DNA from: Bretschneidera sinensis
Lineage: Eukaryota > Streptophyta > Magnoliopsida > Brassicales > Akaniaceae
DNA: 64,000 bases
Reading direction: 5' to 3'
Assembly: GCA_023935145.1 (NCBI GenBank)
Contig: CM043698.1
Location: 86,217,001 to 86,281,000, forward strand
In this document: piece after piece, positions 43,125 through 53,681 of the stretch
How positions within the stretch are numbered: position 1 is the stretch's first letter
How the letters are laid out: every line of letters begins with the position of its first letter
Program-made: the position numbers and the translations under genes
The notes under the pieces: generated by a model
Told to the model about the DNA's origin: nothing
What the model saw: the letters and a program-made list of their open reading frames with translations, nothing else
Databases searched by the model: none

Positions 43125-43820
43125 CTACGAAAAGCGTAAGTGCCAAAAGGACAAATGTAAGTGGTTTTTATTCTGGTCTTCTAATGCAATTTCTATTTGA
43201 TAATAGCCAGAATAACCATCTAAGAAACAGTAAAAAGGATGACCAGCTACACGCTCAAGAATTTGATCAATAAAAGGGAGTGGGAAATGGTTTTTCCGGG
43301 TGGCAGCATTTAATTTTCTGTAATCAATGCACATACGCCACCCGGTCACAAGTTTGGTAGGGACTAACTCTCCTAGGTCATTCATTACCACAGTGACTCC
43401 AGACTTTTTGGGAACGACTTGTGTAGGACTTACCCATTTACTATCAGCTATGGGATATATAATACCCGCATCTAACAGTTTCAACACTTCATTTTTCACT
43501 ACTTCTTTCATAGTGGGGTTAAGTCTACGTTGAGGGTCTCTACGAGGACTGGTTCCTTCATCCAAATTTATTTTATGGGAGCAGATCAGGGGACTAATTC
43601 CCTTCAAATCAGCCATACTCCATCCTAAAGCTGATTTACGTGCAATTAAGGTCTGAATCAATTTCTCATATTGGGTCTCAAATAATTCAGATGAAATAAT
43701 AACAGGAAAGGTATCACCTGGACCGAGAAATGCATGCTTTAAACCCTTAGGTAGTGGCTTCAAGTCGACTTTAGGTGTTGCCACACTTGAGGGGGTTTGT
43801 TTTTCACTTCTTTCAGGCAA
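43125..43820 (-). pseudogene. Athila-like RT (first half) with protease-RT linker
   Basis: Open 231-codon frame: LKPLPKGLKHAFLGPGDTFPVII, SALGWSMADLKGISPLIC, WVSPTQVVPKKSG, GWRMCIDYRKLNAATRKNHFPLPFIDQ and FLDGYSGYYQIEIALEDQ. The catalytic Asp of the first RT motif is present in FLDGYSGY. A frameshift right after ALEDQ (near 43165) separates it from the second half. Together with 42545-43123 this is the polymerase that copies element RNA to DNA. Confidence 0.93.
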
Positions 43821-43838
43821 CTCTTCGAACCTTGGTTG

Positions 43839-44440
43839 TCATGGGCGGGTGTCATAATCCTGAGATTTGTCAAAAACAGCACAAATATCTATTACATTAG
43901 TTTTATCATCAAATAAATCAATCTCAGAATTAACAAGAAAATTCTTAAAAGGATCAAAATCATGAGCCATGCAAACTCCCTCATCGATGAGTGACTCGAG
44001 CATATATAACTGGTGATTTTCATCCTCATCTTCGGGCTGTTTTGCAACATTGAAAATGTTCACTTCTAAGGTCATGTTTCCAAAAGACAGCTTCATGAGT
44101 CCATTCCTGCAATTAATCAGAGCATTTGCAGTAGCAAGGAAAGGTCTACCCAAAATCAAAGGAATTTTCGAGTTAGTTTCAATAGCAGAAGTTGTGTCAA
44201 GGATTAGGAAATCAACAGGATAATAAAATTTATCAATCTGAATCAACACATCCTCTACCACACCCCGGGGTATTTTGACTGAACGGTCAGCCAACTGTAA
44301 CACCACACCGGTTGGTTTGATTTCCCCTAAACCTAGCTGTACATAAATGGAAAATGGCATCAGGTTCACACTAGCTCCTAGATCTAGTAAGGCTTGTCCA
44401 ACCTCATGATTTCCAATGCTGCAAGCAATGGTAGGACAGC
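43839..44440 (-). pseudogene. Athila-like aspartic protease
   Basis: ALLDLGASVNLMPFSIYVQLG (44330-44395) is the catalytic region, followed by VVLQLADRSVKIPRGVVEDVLIQ, FLILDTTSAIETNSKIPLILGRPFLATANALINCR and a long acidic tail to 43839. The 176-codon open frame starts at an internal Met; the catalytic Asp precedes it in the same frame. This intact version shows what is deleted in the copy at 25144-26624. Confidence 0.9.
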
Positions 44441-44540
44441 CTGGATCCTTGTATTTTTGGGGAATTCTTTCCTCAATTAAAGCACTAACTTGCTCAGTTA
44501 GGAATGCAGTTTTCTTGACATGGTGTCTCCTCTTAACTGT

Positions 44541-45108
44541 TCATAAATCCTTGAGAACTTTTGCATAGGTAGACACTTGTTTAATCACATGCAAAAGAGA
44601 AAGATTGAGTTTCACTTGCCTTAAGTTCTCTAGGATTTCATTGTTTAAGTCCAAATTTTTCTTGTTTGACTTTAAGGCTTGAGGGTATGGTGCCTTAACA
44701 GGACTTTTGGTCACTTCAGGGTCTTTGGTCAGTTCAGTATTACTACTAGTTTGACCCTTTTTCCACATCCTCGGATACATTCATTGGTGGGATGTGTAGT
44801 GACTTACCACTTCGGGTCACAATGGCATTTACATCTTTCAGGTTTTCTTGTGCCATATGTTGACCGTGAGGTATGGACTGAGTTTGGGAAGGTAACATAC
44901 CTCGCTCAGTCATACTTGAGGAGCTCATTAACTTGGATACTTGGCTATTAGTTTCTCTATTCTCTTCCATCACCTGCGTAAATAATGCCTCAAACCTTTG
45001 GTTTGTCTTACCTTGTGCCTCTATAAAGGCTTGTAAGGTGTCTTCTAGCGAGTTCCTAGAGGATGAGGGTGCATGATAAGGTGCAGGGGATGATCTAGGG
45101 GGCTGCAC
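44541..45108 (-). pseudogene. Athila-like Gag C-terminal region
   Basis: After the gag stop at 45148 the same protein continues: NHPNFSWKSENQ, PYHAPSSSRNSLEDTLQAFIEAQ, SGKSLHIPPMNVSEDVEKG, then in a shifted frame KAPYPQALKSNKKNLDLNNEILENLRQVKLNLSLLHVIKQVSTYAKVLKDL to a stop at 44541. This matches the tail preceding protease in relatives at 8.7 and 26.0 kb. A frameshift lies near 44760. Confidence 0.85.
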
Positions 45109-45147
45109 ATGCTGGTTTTCAGATTTCCAGCTGAAGTTGGGGTGATT

Positions 45148-46242
45148 TCACCACCCCGGGTTATAAGTGTTAGAGAAAGGTGCAAGAGGCTTCTTGTACA
45201 TGCCTAGGGCATTACATTGTTCCTCATACAGCCCTCTCATATTAGTAAATGTGGGGCATTCTTGGAGGAGGTGATCTACCCCGCCACACACAAAACACGG
45301 CTCTAAAGACTCGGCATGATTAGCCACATGTGTTTGCTTTGAGCCCTTCGTTTTTAATGCCTCTAACTCCCTAGTGAGCATTTCAACCTTAGCTTTTAGG
45401 TTGCCTTCTTCCCTAAGATGATATATTCCTCCACTACTAGGGTTTCCTACAGGTCGTGACCTATTCGTGCTTTCAGTAGCACTAGGTCTAGTCCATGTAT
45501 GAGCTTTCTCAACAAGCTCATTGAGGTATTCAATAGCCTCATCGAGGTCTTTTTTCAGAAATTCCCCATTGCACATCATCTCTACAAATTGGCGTTCTCT
45601 ATAGGTAAGACCCTCATAGAAATAGCTCACTAAACGCCAATTTTCATACCCATGGTGTGGGAACATACTCAACAGCTCTTTAAATTTCTCCCAAGACTGA
45701 TATAAAGTCTCATTTTCCTTTTGTGCAAATGTGGAGATTTGTCTTTTCAACGCATTAGTCTTATGTTGAGGGAAGTACTTATTAAAGAAGGCCCGAGTCA
45801 TCTCAGTCCACGACCCAATATATCGTGGTCTAAGTGAGCATAGCCAACTCTTAGCTCTATTCTTCAAAGCAAAAGGAAAAAACTTAAGTCGCACAATGTC
45901 AGCAGTTGCACCTTGATCATGGAAAGTTGCGACTACTTCCTCAAACTTCCTAATGTGCACATATGGGTTCTCATTTTCCATGCCATAAAATGTAGGGAGT
46001 AACTGTATCATCCCTATCCTAAGATCTAATTGGGGAATGTTGGCTGGAAACATGATGCAAGATAGTGTGGTTGTGCGTGTAGGGTGGAGGTAATCCTCAA
46101 GGGTCCTAGTAAGTTGATCCTCGTGTTCACTCATTTCTTCAGGACTAGATGAATTATCAAACAAAAGGTTTAAAAAGGTTCCTCCTGTCTCTAGCACAGG
46201 CCTACAAGCAAATCTACCCAAAGTGTCCCTATATCTGGGCAT
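45148..46242 (-). CDS. Gag of the Athila-like element
   Basis: 364-codon open frame starting MPRYRDTLGRFACRP about 100 bp inside the primer site. Core IMFPANIPQLDLRIGMIQLLP, PYVHIRKFEEVVATF, LKFFPFALKNRAKSWL, FFNKYFPQHKTNALKRQIS and YFYEGLTYRERQFVEMMCNGEF, then zinc knuckle CFVCGGVDHLLQEC (about residues 318-331). It ends in NPGW before TGA; the relative at 13.5 kb has CGA (Arg) there, so the stop looks like a CpG transition. Forms the retroelement particle. Confidence 0.92.
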   Translation of the reverse strand: MPRYRDTLGRFACRPVLETGGTFLNLLFDNSSSPEEMSEHEDQLTRTLEDYLHPTRTTTLSCIMFPANIPQLDLRIGMIQLLPTFYGMENENPYVHIRKFEEVVATFHDQGATADIVRLKFFPFALKNRAKSWLCSLRPRYIGSWTEMTRAFFNKYFPQHKTNALKRQISTFAQKENETLYQSWEKFKELLSMFPHHGYENWRLVSYFYEGLTYRERQFVEMMCNGEFLKKDLDEAIEYLNELVEKAHTWTRPSATESTNRSRPVGNPSSGGIYHLREEGNLKAKVEMLTRELEALKTKGSKQTHVANHAESLEPCFVCGGVDHLLQECPTFTNMRGLYEEQCNALGMYKKPLAPFSNTYNPGW

Positions 46243-46344
46243 GCAAGATTACAAAATATCAAATAAAATGCTGAAAGAAACTATTTACAATTCTTCTATT
46301 GTTTTGTCAAAAGTTGACAAACTTCCTTGTACTAAAGCGCGTTT

Positions 46345-46361
46345 CCCCGGCAACGGCGCCA
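46345..46361 (-). other. Primer binding site (tRNA-Asp) of the Athila-like element
   Basis: Minus-strand TGGCGCCGTTGCCGGGG, exact complement of the tRNA-Asp 3' end, 5 bases inside the LTR. Confidence 0.93.
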
Positions 46362-46366
46362 AAATT

Positions 46367-47674
46367 TGATTACGCCCAAAGTATAACACGGTTATTGTAG
46401 TACAGCTTTGGGGTGTCGATTCCACAGGGAAACAAGTTAATTATAAAGGAAGGTGTGAACTTTAACACAAACGATAAAAAATCAAATGAATCTGAGTTTG
46501 TTTGAGAAAAAGGGTAATTGTGTGAATAGGGTTAGAAATATAATTAAGAATGACAAGGTTCCAGAAATCTTCCTTAGGCTTGTTGCTCTAATCCTAACTT
46601 GATTCAGTTGTTTTTATCTCGATTGCTAGTTTCACATCCCAAACAGGCAATCGGCATATATTCAATTAAAGTGCAATTATAAATCCTAATGTAATTGTTA
46701 TGAATTATTCTCTACTTTTAAATACACATGACCCAACTTATAAATTATCAAAAGACGACGATATATCTAACGACAATACCGCAGCAATGGACAAATCTAT
46801 AAAAGAGGTCTACCGGACTCAATCACATCCAAACAGATACACATAAGAAAAGCATGACTGAACTTATATGGAAAGGAAGCATGCAATCACATGACTAATA
46901 AAATAATCTACTAAATTAAATTAAAGAATAAAACATAACAATGTTTGATAAAAATAATACCAACTACAACTGAACCAAATAAAGGAAAATAATAACAACT
47001 ATACCTAGGGATTCATCCCTTCGCCTTGCTTGGAGATTAGCTGGCCATAGAGCTCATGCCTCCTTGAGTTGCCTCCGGCTTCTCAACGATCATCCTCAGT
47101 TTGCCCTCCAAATTTTATACTTCGGATTCCTCTTAAAGGCCCTCTGGATTTAATCCTAAAGGCCCTCTCGAGTCACTCTCTAATGATCTCAGAAGAGCTC
47201 CGATTGGTTGATGATTTCAGCTGAGCAGAGTGGGTCTTTATAGAGGCAAACTCTCGGAATGCTATGTGTTATCTAGCCGATGTGGGATACTGTCCGGGTG
47301 CGCTCGATCGCAACCCGAGTGCGATCGATCGCAAATGCGCTCGATCGCGGCTTGTGCGCTCGATCGTATATGCGCTGTAGAGTACCTTGCTCGATGTGGG
47401 ATGTGCACTCGATCGCACTGCTTGTGCGCTCGATCGCAATTCTGGCAGCAGTCCATCTTGTCCTTCCAGAAGCATGGGATCTTGGTCTTTTAAGCAACGA
47501 TCACTTCTTTTTCTCTTTTAAACTTAAAGTACCTGAAAATTATACTGAAATAAGTCAGTGGTCCAATAATATTACTTTAGAGTTATTAACATATAAAAGC
47601 ATAATAAAGACCGAAATCAATCCTAAAATGCTAACAATTAACCACTGTTGAGAGGCATTTTATGACTCTCATCA
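46367..47674 (-). repeat. 5' LTR of the Athila-like element (1308 bp)
   Basis: TGATTACGCCC...ACTCTCATCA. Its two ends align with the LTRs of the gag-only element (9698-11388, 14958-16649), but the middle differs: a CGATCG palindrome cluster replaces the shared U3 module. The right flank is GGTAC (47675-47679); the matching left duplication is lost with the truncated left LTR. Confidence 0.9.
47299..47441. repeat. CGATCG palindrome cluster in the Athila-like LTR (second copy 27781-27924)
   Basis: TGCGCTCGATCGCA-type units with CGATCG cores at 47305, 47322/47326, 47342, 47361, a variant near 47392, 47410 and 47431. Most neighbours are 16-21 bp apart. The copy in the left LTR has the same order with several cores lost by C-to-T or G-to-A changes. 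Confidence 0.9.
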
Positions 47675-48120
47675 GGTACATCATTTGCTTATATCATCTT
47701 TATCTAATGTTACTCTTGCTGATGGATCTACAACCACTACTAGTGGTATTAGCATTGTGCATCATAGTTCTTTTGTGTCTTTATCATCCGTACTTTTTGC
47801 TCCTTTTTCACAGTATAATTTGCTATTTCTTAGTCAGCTTACAAAAGACTCCCTAATTTTGTTCTTATTCAAGATCTGAAGACGTAGAAGATAATTGGTG
47901 GAGGGCATAAATCCAATGGTCTTTAATATTTTGATCTTGTTCCACCCCCTGTTGTCTGCCCAGGTGATGTGTATCTTTTTCCAACTTCACTGTCGTCTTG
48001 GTCATCCATCTTTGGAGACATTGCAGTTAGTCCCGACTTTGAATCATGTTTCATCTTTGGAGTGTGAGTCATGTCAGTTGGGTAAGTATTATCGTGCGTC
48101 TTTTCCTTCCAACATTAATA
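47675..48120 (+). pseudogene. Copia fragment: protease end and gag-pre-integrase
   Basis: HHLLISSLSNVTLADGSTTTTSG and SIVHHSSFVSLSSVLFAPFSQYNLLF (47681-47830), then after shifts LHCRLGHPSLETLQ (the HHCC zinc-finger region) and LECESCQLGKYYRASFPSNINK (CxxC half) to about 48120. It starts exactly at the Athila-like LTR end, so the gypsy inserted into this copia; the left half of the copia is not found at 27.4 kb. Confidence 0.85.
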
Positions 48121-48727
48121 AACTAGGCCTTCTAAGACAAATAATAGGAATCCTCTTAGGATTCTCAACAAGTCTATTTAAAAGAAAAGAAAAACAAGCT
48201 TCCATTCTAGTAATTTTGGGTTCAAGAAAGATCATATCAATGAGACTTCTTAACAAAGACAAATCAAAATTTTTCAAGTTTAAGCAATATAAAGTTTGTT
48301 TGAATAGCTGATGAATTAAAGGAAGGTTCTGCGTATCAAAGAGACTCATGGTTTATTGATTTGCTGGTTTGATTCATGTTTATTTTTTGTTTTTATTTGT
48401 CTAACATTTGAAGCTTAGTATGAACCGACTCAGGTTTTTTGTATAATTGTAAGGGTTTGGTTGAATCTGTGTGGGTTTGTGATTAGGATCTACTTCCTCA
48501 CCGTGAAGTTGTTTGAAACCTAGGCATGTTTGTCAAGATATTTTTTGACAATCTTGATTTTTGCTTCGAAGAGATTAATATACAATTTGGACATCGCTAC
48601 AACGATTTCCTGGATGGCTAAAGTTTTAATTGGATTTTGTTGATGTGGGCTATTAGGTGAAGACATTGTTGAGGAAAGCAAGCAAGAGAATTGTCATGGA
48701 GGAATAGATCAACACTTCTTTCTCGGT
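48121..48727. other. Unassigned sequence
   Basis: No recognisable domain. One possible splice-bounded segment lies on the plus strand (TATTAG before 48657 and GTAAAAA after about 48726), reading GEDIVEESKQENCHGG in one frame, but family and phase are unknown. Confidence 0.35.
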
Positions 48728-49239
48728 AAAAATGCAAATAAGTACCCTATAATTTGGAGGTCCTTATATCAAGCCTAAAGTTTAAAAAGTTAAACTTGAG
48801 TACCATGAGGTTTAGTCGTAATCAAATAAAGCCCAAATCAATGGGAGGATCCCCTTTAATCACTACGCTTCAAGTTGATTTGATGGAATGATTTTTTAAG
48901 CTTTAGTTATTAATATCAAACATAGGAAAAGGAAATTTGATTAAATTTTTGATTTTTTTATTAAAAATTAAAAGTTAAACGATCCTTCTTGTTTGGGGTT
49001 TAGTCACCACACTTCAAGTTGATTTGGTTGTTGCAATGGTTTTGCAGGCTTACAATTATCAATATTGAACATGAGAAGGAACCTTAGTTGAAATTTTAAA
49101 TTTTTATTACAAAATAAGGGCAAGATACACAAAAACACCGTTGACTAAGACAGAACCTCAAGGTACTCAAGTTTAACTTTTTAAACCACAAACCCTAATT
49201 TAAAGACCTCCAAATCATATGGCACTTTTTTGTATTTTT
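48728..49239. mobile_element. Foldback element with 85-bp inverted ends and internal duplication
   Basis: Left arm 48728-48813 and right arm 49154-49239 are inverted copies (AAAAATGCAAATAAGT-CC...TTTGGAGGTC...AAAAAGTTAAACTTGAGTACC). Between them a segment of about 146 bp is duplicated: CACTACGCTTCAAGTTGATTTG near 48860 recurs near 49007, each followed by an (A)CATGAG/AGGAAAAGGAA stretch. Long terminal inverted repeats with no coding content suggest a Mutator-like or other DNA-transposon MITE. No target duplication was found. Confidence 0.75.
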
Positions 49240-50041
49240 TTCCCTTTTTTATCTACCACAAACTTGAAATCAATCTACATTTTATAGAAAGTTCTCCACT
49301 GGTATTGCCTATGATGTAAATGAATGCCTTATTTTCTTTTTTATGTAATTTTTTTGGGCTGTAAAATGCAATATCTAGTTAAAGTCAATGAACTTGTTTG
49401 ACATTTTCAAGTTGGAATTAAGATGCCCCCATTTTTAGAAGACTTCAACCTCATGCCTACATGAATAATGGAACCAGATAGCTAAGGATCCAACATTCCG
49501 ATCAATGTCTCCTTCCCATGTGAACTCTAAAAATCTGCATGGTATGGTTCATTTCTGTTCTGAATGCACCATCAAATGAATATAAGCTGAAAATGTTTAA
49601 GGAGCTTGTTAGTTAGAAGAGGCATGCATGATGGAGAAGTGGCTGTGACCTTTAGAAGCCATCTTTTCAACATTCTGTTGCTTTTTTTATGTACATTATG
49701 ATTTCATAAAGCATATGCCGATTGTAGAAAACTAGAAATGAGAAAATTTTAATGATTCTTTTCATCCCACAAGCAAAGTTTAAATCTGCATGGAAAGTTG
49801 TTTAAATCTTTTTTATGTAGCAGTTATCATAGTTTCTCAGTATCTACTTTCATGTGTAACTTTTTCAATGAAGCTTTCCTATTCAACTTATGATTTCTGT
49901 TGATAGAGCCTTATATTCTTACCTAGTAGCAGCTTTTGGGCAAGTACAGGGAACCATCATCTATCACTATATGCTTAACCAAATACGTACTTCTATAGCC
50001 TTATTCTGCTATATCATGTTGAAATGCTTATGGTTTGTTTG
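49240..50041. other. Unassigned AT-rich sequence
   Basis: No open frame, repeat boundary or RNA gene recognised. Could be an intron of the gene whose exon candidates lie at 50289-50460. Confidence 0.4.
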
Positions 50042-50056
50042 CCACTAGCTCTCTTT

Positions 50057-50244
50057 TTCTTTTTTTTCTTTTTTTTTTAATAACGGACCATTACAACCGC
50101 CCCCACAATCCTTACCCTAGGACCCTGTGGAGGATGTAAATCGCAGGATGTACAGTGCAGTGGCAGGACTCGAACCCGAGACCTCACGGGAAAACCGACA
50201 TCTCGAAGACCGAACTTACCACTGCGCCATATGCCCTGGGGGCA
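50057..50244 (-). mobile_element. tRNA-derived SINE (Au-like), with 15-bp target duplication
   Basis: On the minus strand the 5' part carries a pol III A box (GGCGCAGTGGTAAGTTCGG) and, about 35 bp later, a B box GGGTTCGAGTCC. It ends in CCGTTATT and an A-rich tail (plus-strand T-rich 50057-50078). The 15-bp duplication CCACTAGCTCTCTTT flanks it exactly (50042-50056, 50245-50259). SINEs of this type are moved by LINE machinery. An intact, clearly bounded copy. Confidence 0.93.
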
Positions 50245-50288
50245 CCACTAGCTCTCTTTAGTCTTATGGATGGTTGTGCTGTTTGTAG

Positions 50289-50460
50289 GTTAGCATCTAT
50301 CCAGCAATAAAAGCTCCAGTGGAGTGTGCAACTCAGGTAGGATTGTTTTGAAAATCTCTTGTTCTAGCTTGATAGGATTTGTGCGTTACCCATTTGATAA
50401 TTTGTCTCAATCAGGTTTTGGAAGATAAGTCGTATGTTATGGTGCTTTGTGATATCCTTT
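50289..50460 (+). pseudogene. Two exon-like segments of an unrecognised host gene
   Basis: 50289-50336 is bounded by TTTGTAG and AG|GTAGG and reads VSIYPAIKAPVECATQ. 50415 onward, after CAATCAG, reads VLEDKSYVMVLCDIL in the same phase (the first is exactly 16 codons). The 78-bp intron between is normal for plants. After about 50460 the sequence degenerates with a partial repeat of TGCTTTGTGAT. I do not recognise the family. The intact splice sites and phase argue for real exons or a recent pseudogene; neighbouring exons were not found. Confidence 0.4.
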
Positions 50461-51999
50461 TTTTTATAAGAGATGCTTTGTGATGTCTCTGTTGGAGAAT
50501 ATAAAGTATGGTGGTGTACTTTATGATAGTGATTAAATTTCTTCATTTGGGTATGTAAATTTCTAAAATTTTATTTGTTGGATTTTGAAAATTGTATAAT
50601 GTAACTCTTGTAATCTTAAACAACTGTAAAATCACAATATGTACAAAGACCTTCAAAAATGTTTTTGCTTTCATGTGTAATGGCCAGGCATCAATTTTAG
50701 AAGGTGTGCATTGGGATGTGATTTGGTCAATTGTAGAGAGTCTAGTTCTCTTTTTCCCATTGTTTATTGCCTCAAGTTTTCGTCTCGGTGGTCCCATTTT
50801 GCATTTTTCTTCTTTTCTGTTTTGTGTTACAAAGGCCGTGCTTCAGCCTAACATATGCATTATCCAAGCAAAAGAATGTCAACACAAACCTCCTGATCAA
50901 ATCAGATCAGACTTAACATAAAGAATTTCAGAAAACAGATTAAAGCATGCATACATATGAAAAATAAAAGAATGTCACAAAACAGATGAGATATAGAAGG
51001 AAAATGACAACACAGACCTCTGGTCAAATCAGATCAGACTTAACAAATGCATTATCCAAGCAAAAGATCTCACTCCATATGATAGCATTTCTGCAAGACA
51101 AATTACAGAAAAGTACTGCTAATTCCAGATTCTGTGAACATATAAATTTTTTCATCTGATCTAGTAACACACTTATATGTGGTTCCAACTGCTATGAACT
51201 AAAACAGATTGGTTACTTTTCTAAGAAGTATAGTATTTTTAGAGACTCATATTATCCAGAAGATTTGCAAAACACACCAAAATAAATAAGAGCATAATTT
51301 TTCTTAAACAAATTTGCACGTGATACTTATTAGCTAACTGTTACTTACTAGGAGGTACGTAATCATATATTATCATTATAGTAGTTAATCAAACATCATT
51401 ATAATATAGATGCAATCTTCTGATTTTCTTCCACTGATAGATCAAATTAACTCCAGAGATTTTCCCATAGCATAAAATCAATTTACTATCAGATCAGACT
51501 CGACTATATATGACAAACCCAGAAGAACCTGCTGCAAAAATGATTACTCTTCTACTCCATCAATGCAATAAAATTTGAACATAACATAATTTGAAACAAG
51601 TCAATACTAGCCTACTAGGAACATATAGAAATTAAAGCTATTCACTTTTTATTGATTTTCCTGCTAGGATTTGCGGGGAATAAAATCTTCTTTCATCAAA
51701 TTGTAAAAGAGCCATGGCAAATTGTTAGAAGATGAAATTAAAAGCACCCAAATTTCCAAGAAAACTGTAAGTTAAAATGGGTCAATTTAATTAACAAAAA
51801 AAGATTGAAAAAAATGGGCCAATTCTATACCCAAGGACCAATTATCCAAAAAGAAAAATGAGCAAATTAAGAAGATTTGAATCTAAGCAGTCTTCAGGTT
51901 CACTACACAACAGCTCCAATCAAAAATCAATTCTTTCTTTTATCTCCAAATCAGGCATAGCATGTTAACCAGGAAATAAAAATGGAGAAGAGGACTTAC
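50461..51999. other. Unassigned; possible introns or UTRs
   Basis: A 109-codon plus-strand frame at 50592-50921 is open but shows no recognisable domain, and lies in AT-rich sequence. A short direct repeat (TCAAATCAGATCAGACTTAACA at 50895 and 51025) is present. 51000-51999 has no coding signal. It lies downstream of the minus-strand leader exon at 52000 and could be its first intron. Confidence 0.4.
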
Positions 52000-52140
52000 C
52001 GGAAATGAAGAGAGGAAGACGCAGCACCGTTCTGTCGTCGTTGCCGTCGCCGAGAGAGACAGGACCGGAGCTTGTCGTCTGAGAGAGAAGGGAGAGATGC
52101 GCACAGAGAGAATTGAAGGTTAAGGGTTTAAAGACGAATT
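52000..52140 (-). promoter_or_regulatory. 5'-UTR-like first exon and promoter side of a minus-strand host gene
   Basis: A GC-richer island in AT-rich DNA. On the minus strand it runs through CTCTCTC-rich sequence and a CGGCGACGGCAACGACGACAG stretch without an ATG, then ends at TTTCCG|GTAAGTCC, a strong plant donor at 52000/51999. This is the form of a non-coding first exon with transcription towards lower coordinates. No downstream coding exon was identified. Confidence 0.45.
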
Positions 52141-53080
52141 AATTTGATCATACAAGGAATTGGTGATGTGGGAAGCTACCCGTCTACCCGGTCGACGTTT
52201 TAGCTTATATTCAAGTTTTTGACGTACCAAAATCAGCAATATATCTATTGTCAAATGCAAAACGGAAAAATGATGTTGCAATTTTAACTTCTTCTACCTA
52301 AAGGTCAGCATATGAAAGAATATAATTTCTCCAAAAAAATCACGCACCATGTTTCATGATTATCGTGATTAACACTAAATTAGTGTGTTTATAAAAAAAA
52401 AATGTCCAAACTATCTATTTTACTTTTCATGGAGCATAGCAATGGTGTTGTGGATGGCAAGGTATTAAATCGTAAGAAGCAAACTACTCTAACTTTGAAA
52501 TATAAAATGAAGATTGCATTGCGCGATCCTACTTTAAACCAATATTCTATCCAAAAATATAATATACTTCTTACCATTGTGTGTTTGTGATGTGTTTATT
52601 TGAAATCATTTTGTTTTGTGTTTTATTTCAAAATGAATATTGATTCAGTTAGTGTGTTTAGCTTGTGTTTTTATTCTGTTTGTTATATATCTCGTGTGGT
52701 TTTGGCAGGAATTTTTTCTCATTTCAAATGTTGACCTAGAGGCTGAAGTGGTTTAAAATGGTATCATATTTTTGTTCTGCATTTAACGAAAAATAAGGGA
52801 CGTAATTGACCCAAATTTGAAACATCAAGAATGACATTGCAGATTTTGACACGTCAAGGACTCTAATAGAAATACACTAAAACATCAAGCACCAAAATAG
52901 TATTTAAGTCCTCGATTTAAAAGCACCTTGACTACTCCACAATTGGGATTTTTAGCTGTCCCTCACAACTCTTTTGGAAAAAGCTCTAATAGTTAAATTT
53001 TACCAAGCAAGAATATTAGAAAAAAAACTAACAAATATATTCCCTACAACTATTTTTCTATAGCCAACAGCTTTCTTGTT
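52141..53080. other. Unassigned AT-rich sequence
   Basis: Upstream side of the leader exon. Short open frames at 52389-52590 on both strands have no recognisable domain. Possibly promoter DNA and old repeats. Confidence 0.4.
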
Positions 53081-53681
53081 GCTACAATTTCTAGAGTAGG
53101 AATCAAATACTAGAAATTAAAGAATATTAAGGAAAACAAATTCAAGAATCACATTAACCAATGTTTTCTTTAAAGTTTTATTTGTCCCCACTCCGTTAAG
53201 AGTTTACTAATGGATTAGAGACAAATATCCTCTAGGATACACAAAGTCTCTTGGATTTATAGATAGTAAATCTATAGAATCCCCTAAGAACTCTCCTTGA
53301 AACAATGATTAATAATGGCTATAAAAATCTTAGAAAATGAAGAAGAAGAAGAATATAGGCTTTTAAGATTGAAAGAACAGTTATATAGCATCTCTTAACT
53401 TCCATAAATTTATATAAGTGAAGAGGTATGAGTTATGAGACACAACTCTCTGAAAAATGATTGTTTACAAATTCTAGATTTTAAAATAATGAACATTCAG
53501 ACAACTGGATGTTTATTAAGTCGACTGAATCAATATTTCAAAATGAGTGTTGGGTATTCAATTGACTAAATTTTGATTCAGTCGACTGGAAAACAAACAG
53601 AGACTTTTTATCTCTTATTCAGTCGACTGAATAAAATCATTCAATCGACTAAATCTTGTTTTTCTAACAAAACTTCCAACA
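53081..53681. repeat. LTR-like repeat, copy 1, with paired GTCGAC palindromes
   Basis: About 601 bp. Palindrome cores (GTCGAC or one-base variants within ATTCAGTCGACTGAAT) start at 53500, 53520, 53561, 53581, 53622 and 53644: three pairs, 20-22 bp within and 61 bp between pair starts. Confidence 0.8.

Larger units (their letters stand above)
27417..47674 (-). mobile_element. Athila-like gypsy element with gag-pol, hosting two further insertions
   Basis: Minus-strand element. Its own sequence is 42118-47674 (5' LTR, primer site, gag, protease, RT, RNase H), 32223-32360 and 27417-30948 (integrase, non-coding 3' region, truncated 3' LTR). It is interrupted by a solo LTR (30949-32222) and a whole Tekay-like element (32361-42117). 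Excised, it is about 9.2 kb. All core gypsy domains are recognisable but each has stops or shifts. The left LTR lacks its first 573 bp. Probably the autonomous relative of the gag-only element at 9698-16649. Confidence 0.88.

Noticed and set aside
50150..50245. Possible tRNA gene on the minus strand (GGTTCGAGTCC)
   Set aside because: A and B boxes are present, but there is no cloverleaf acceptor stem, and the 15-bp flanking duplication plus A-rich tail identify a SINE.
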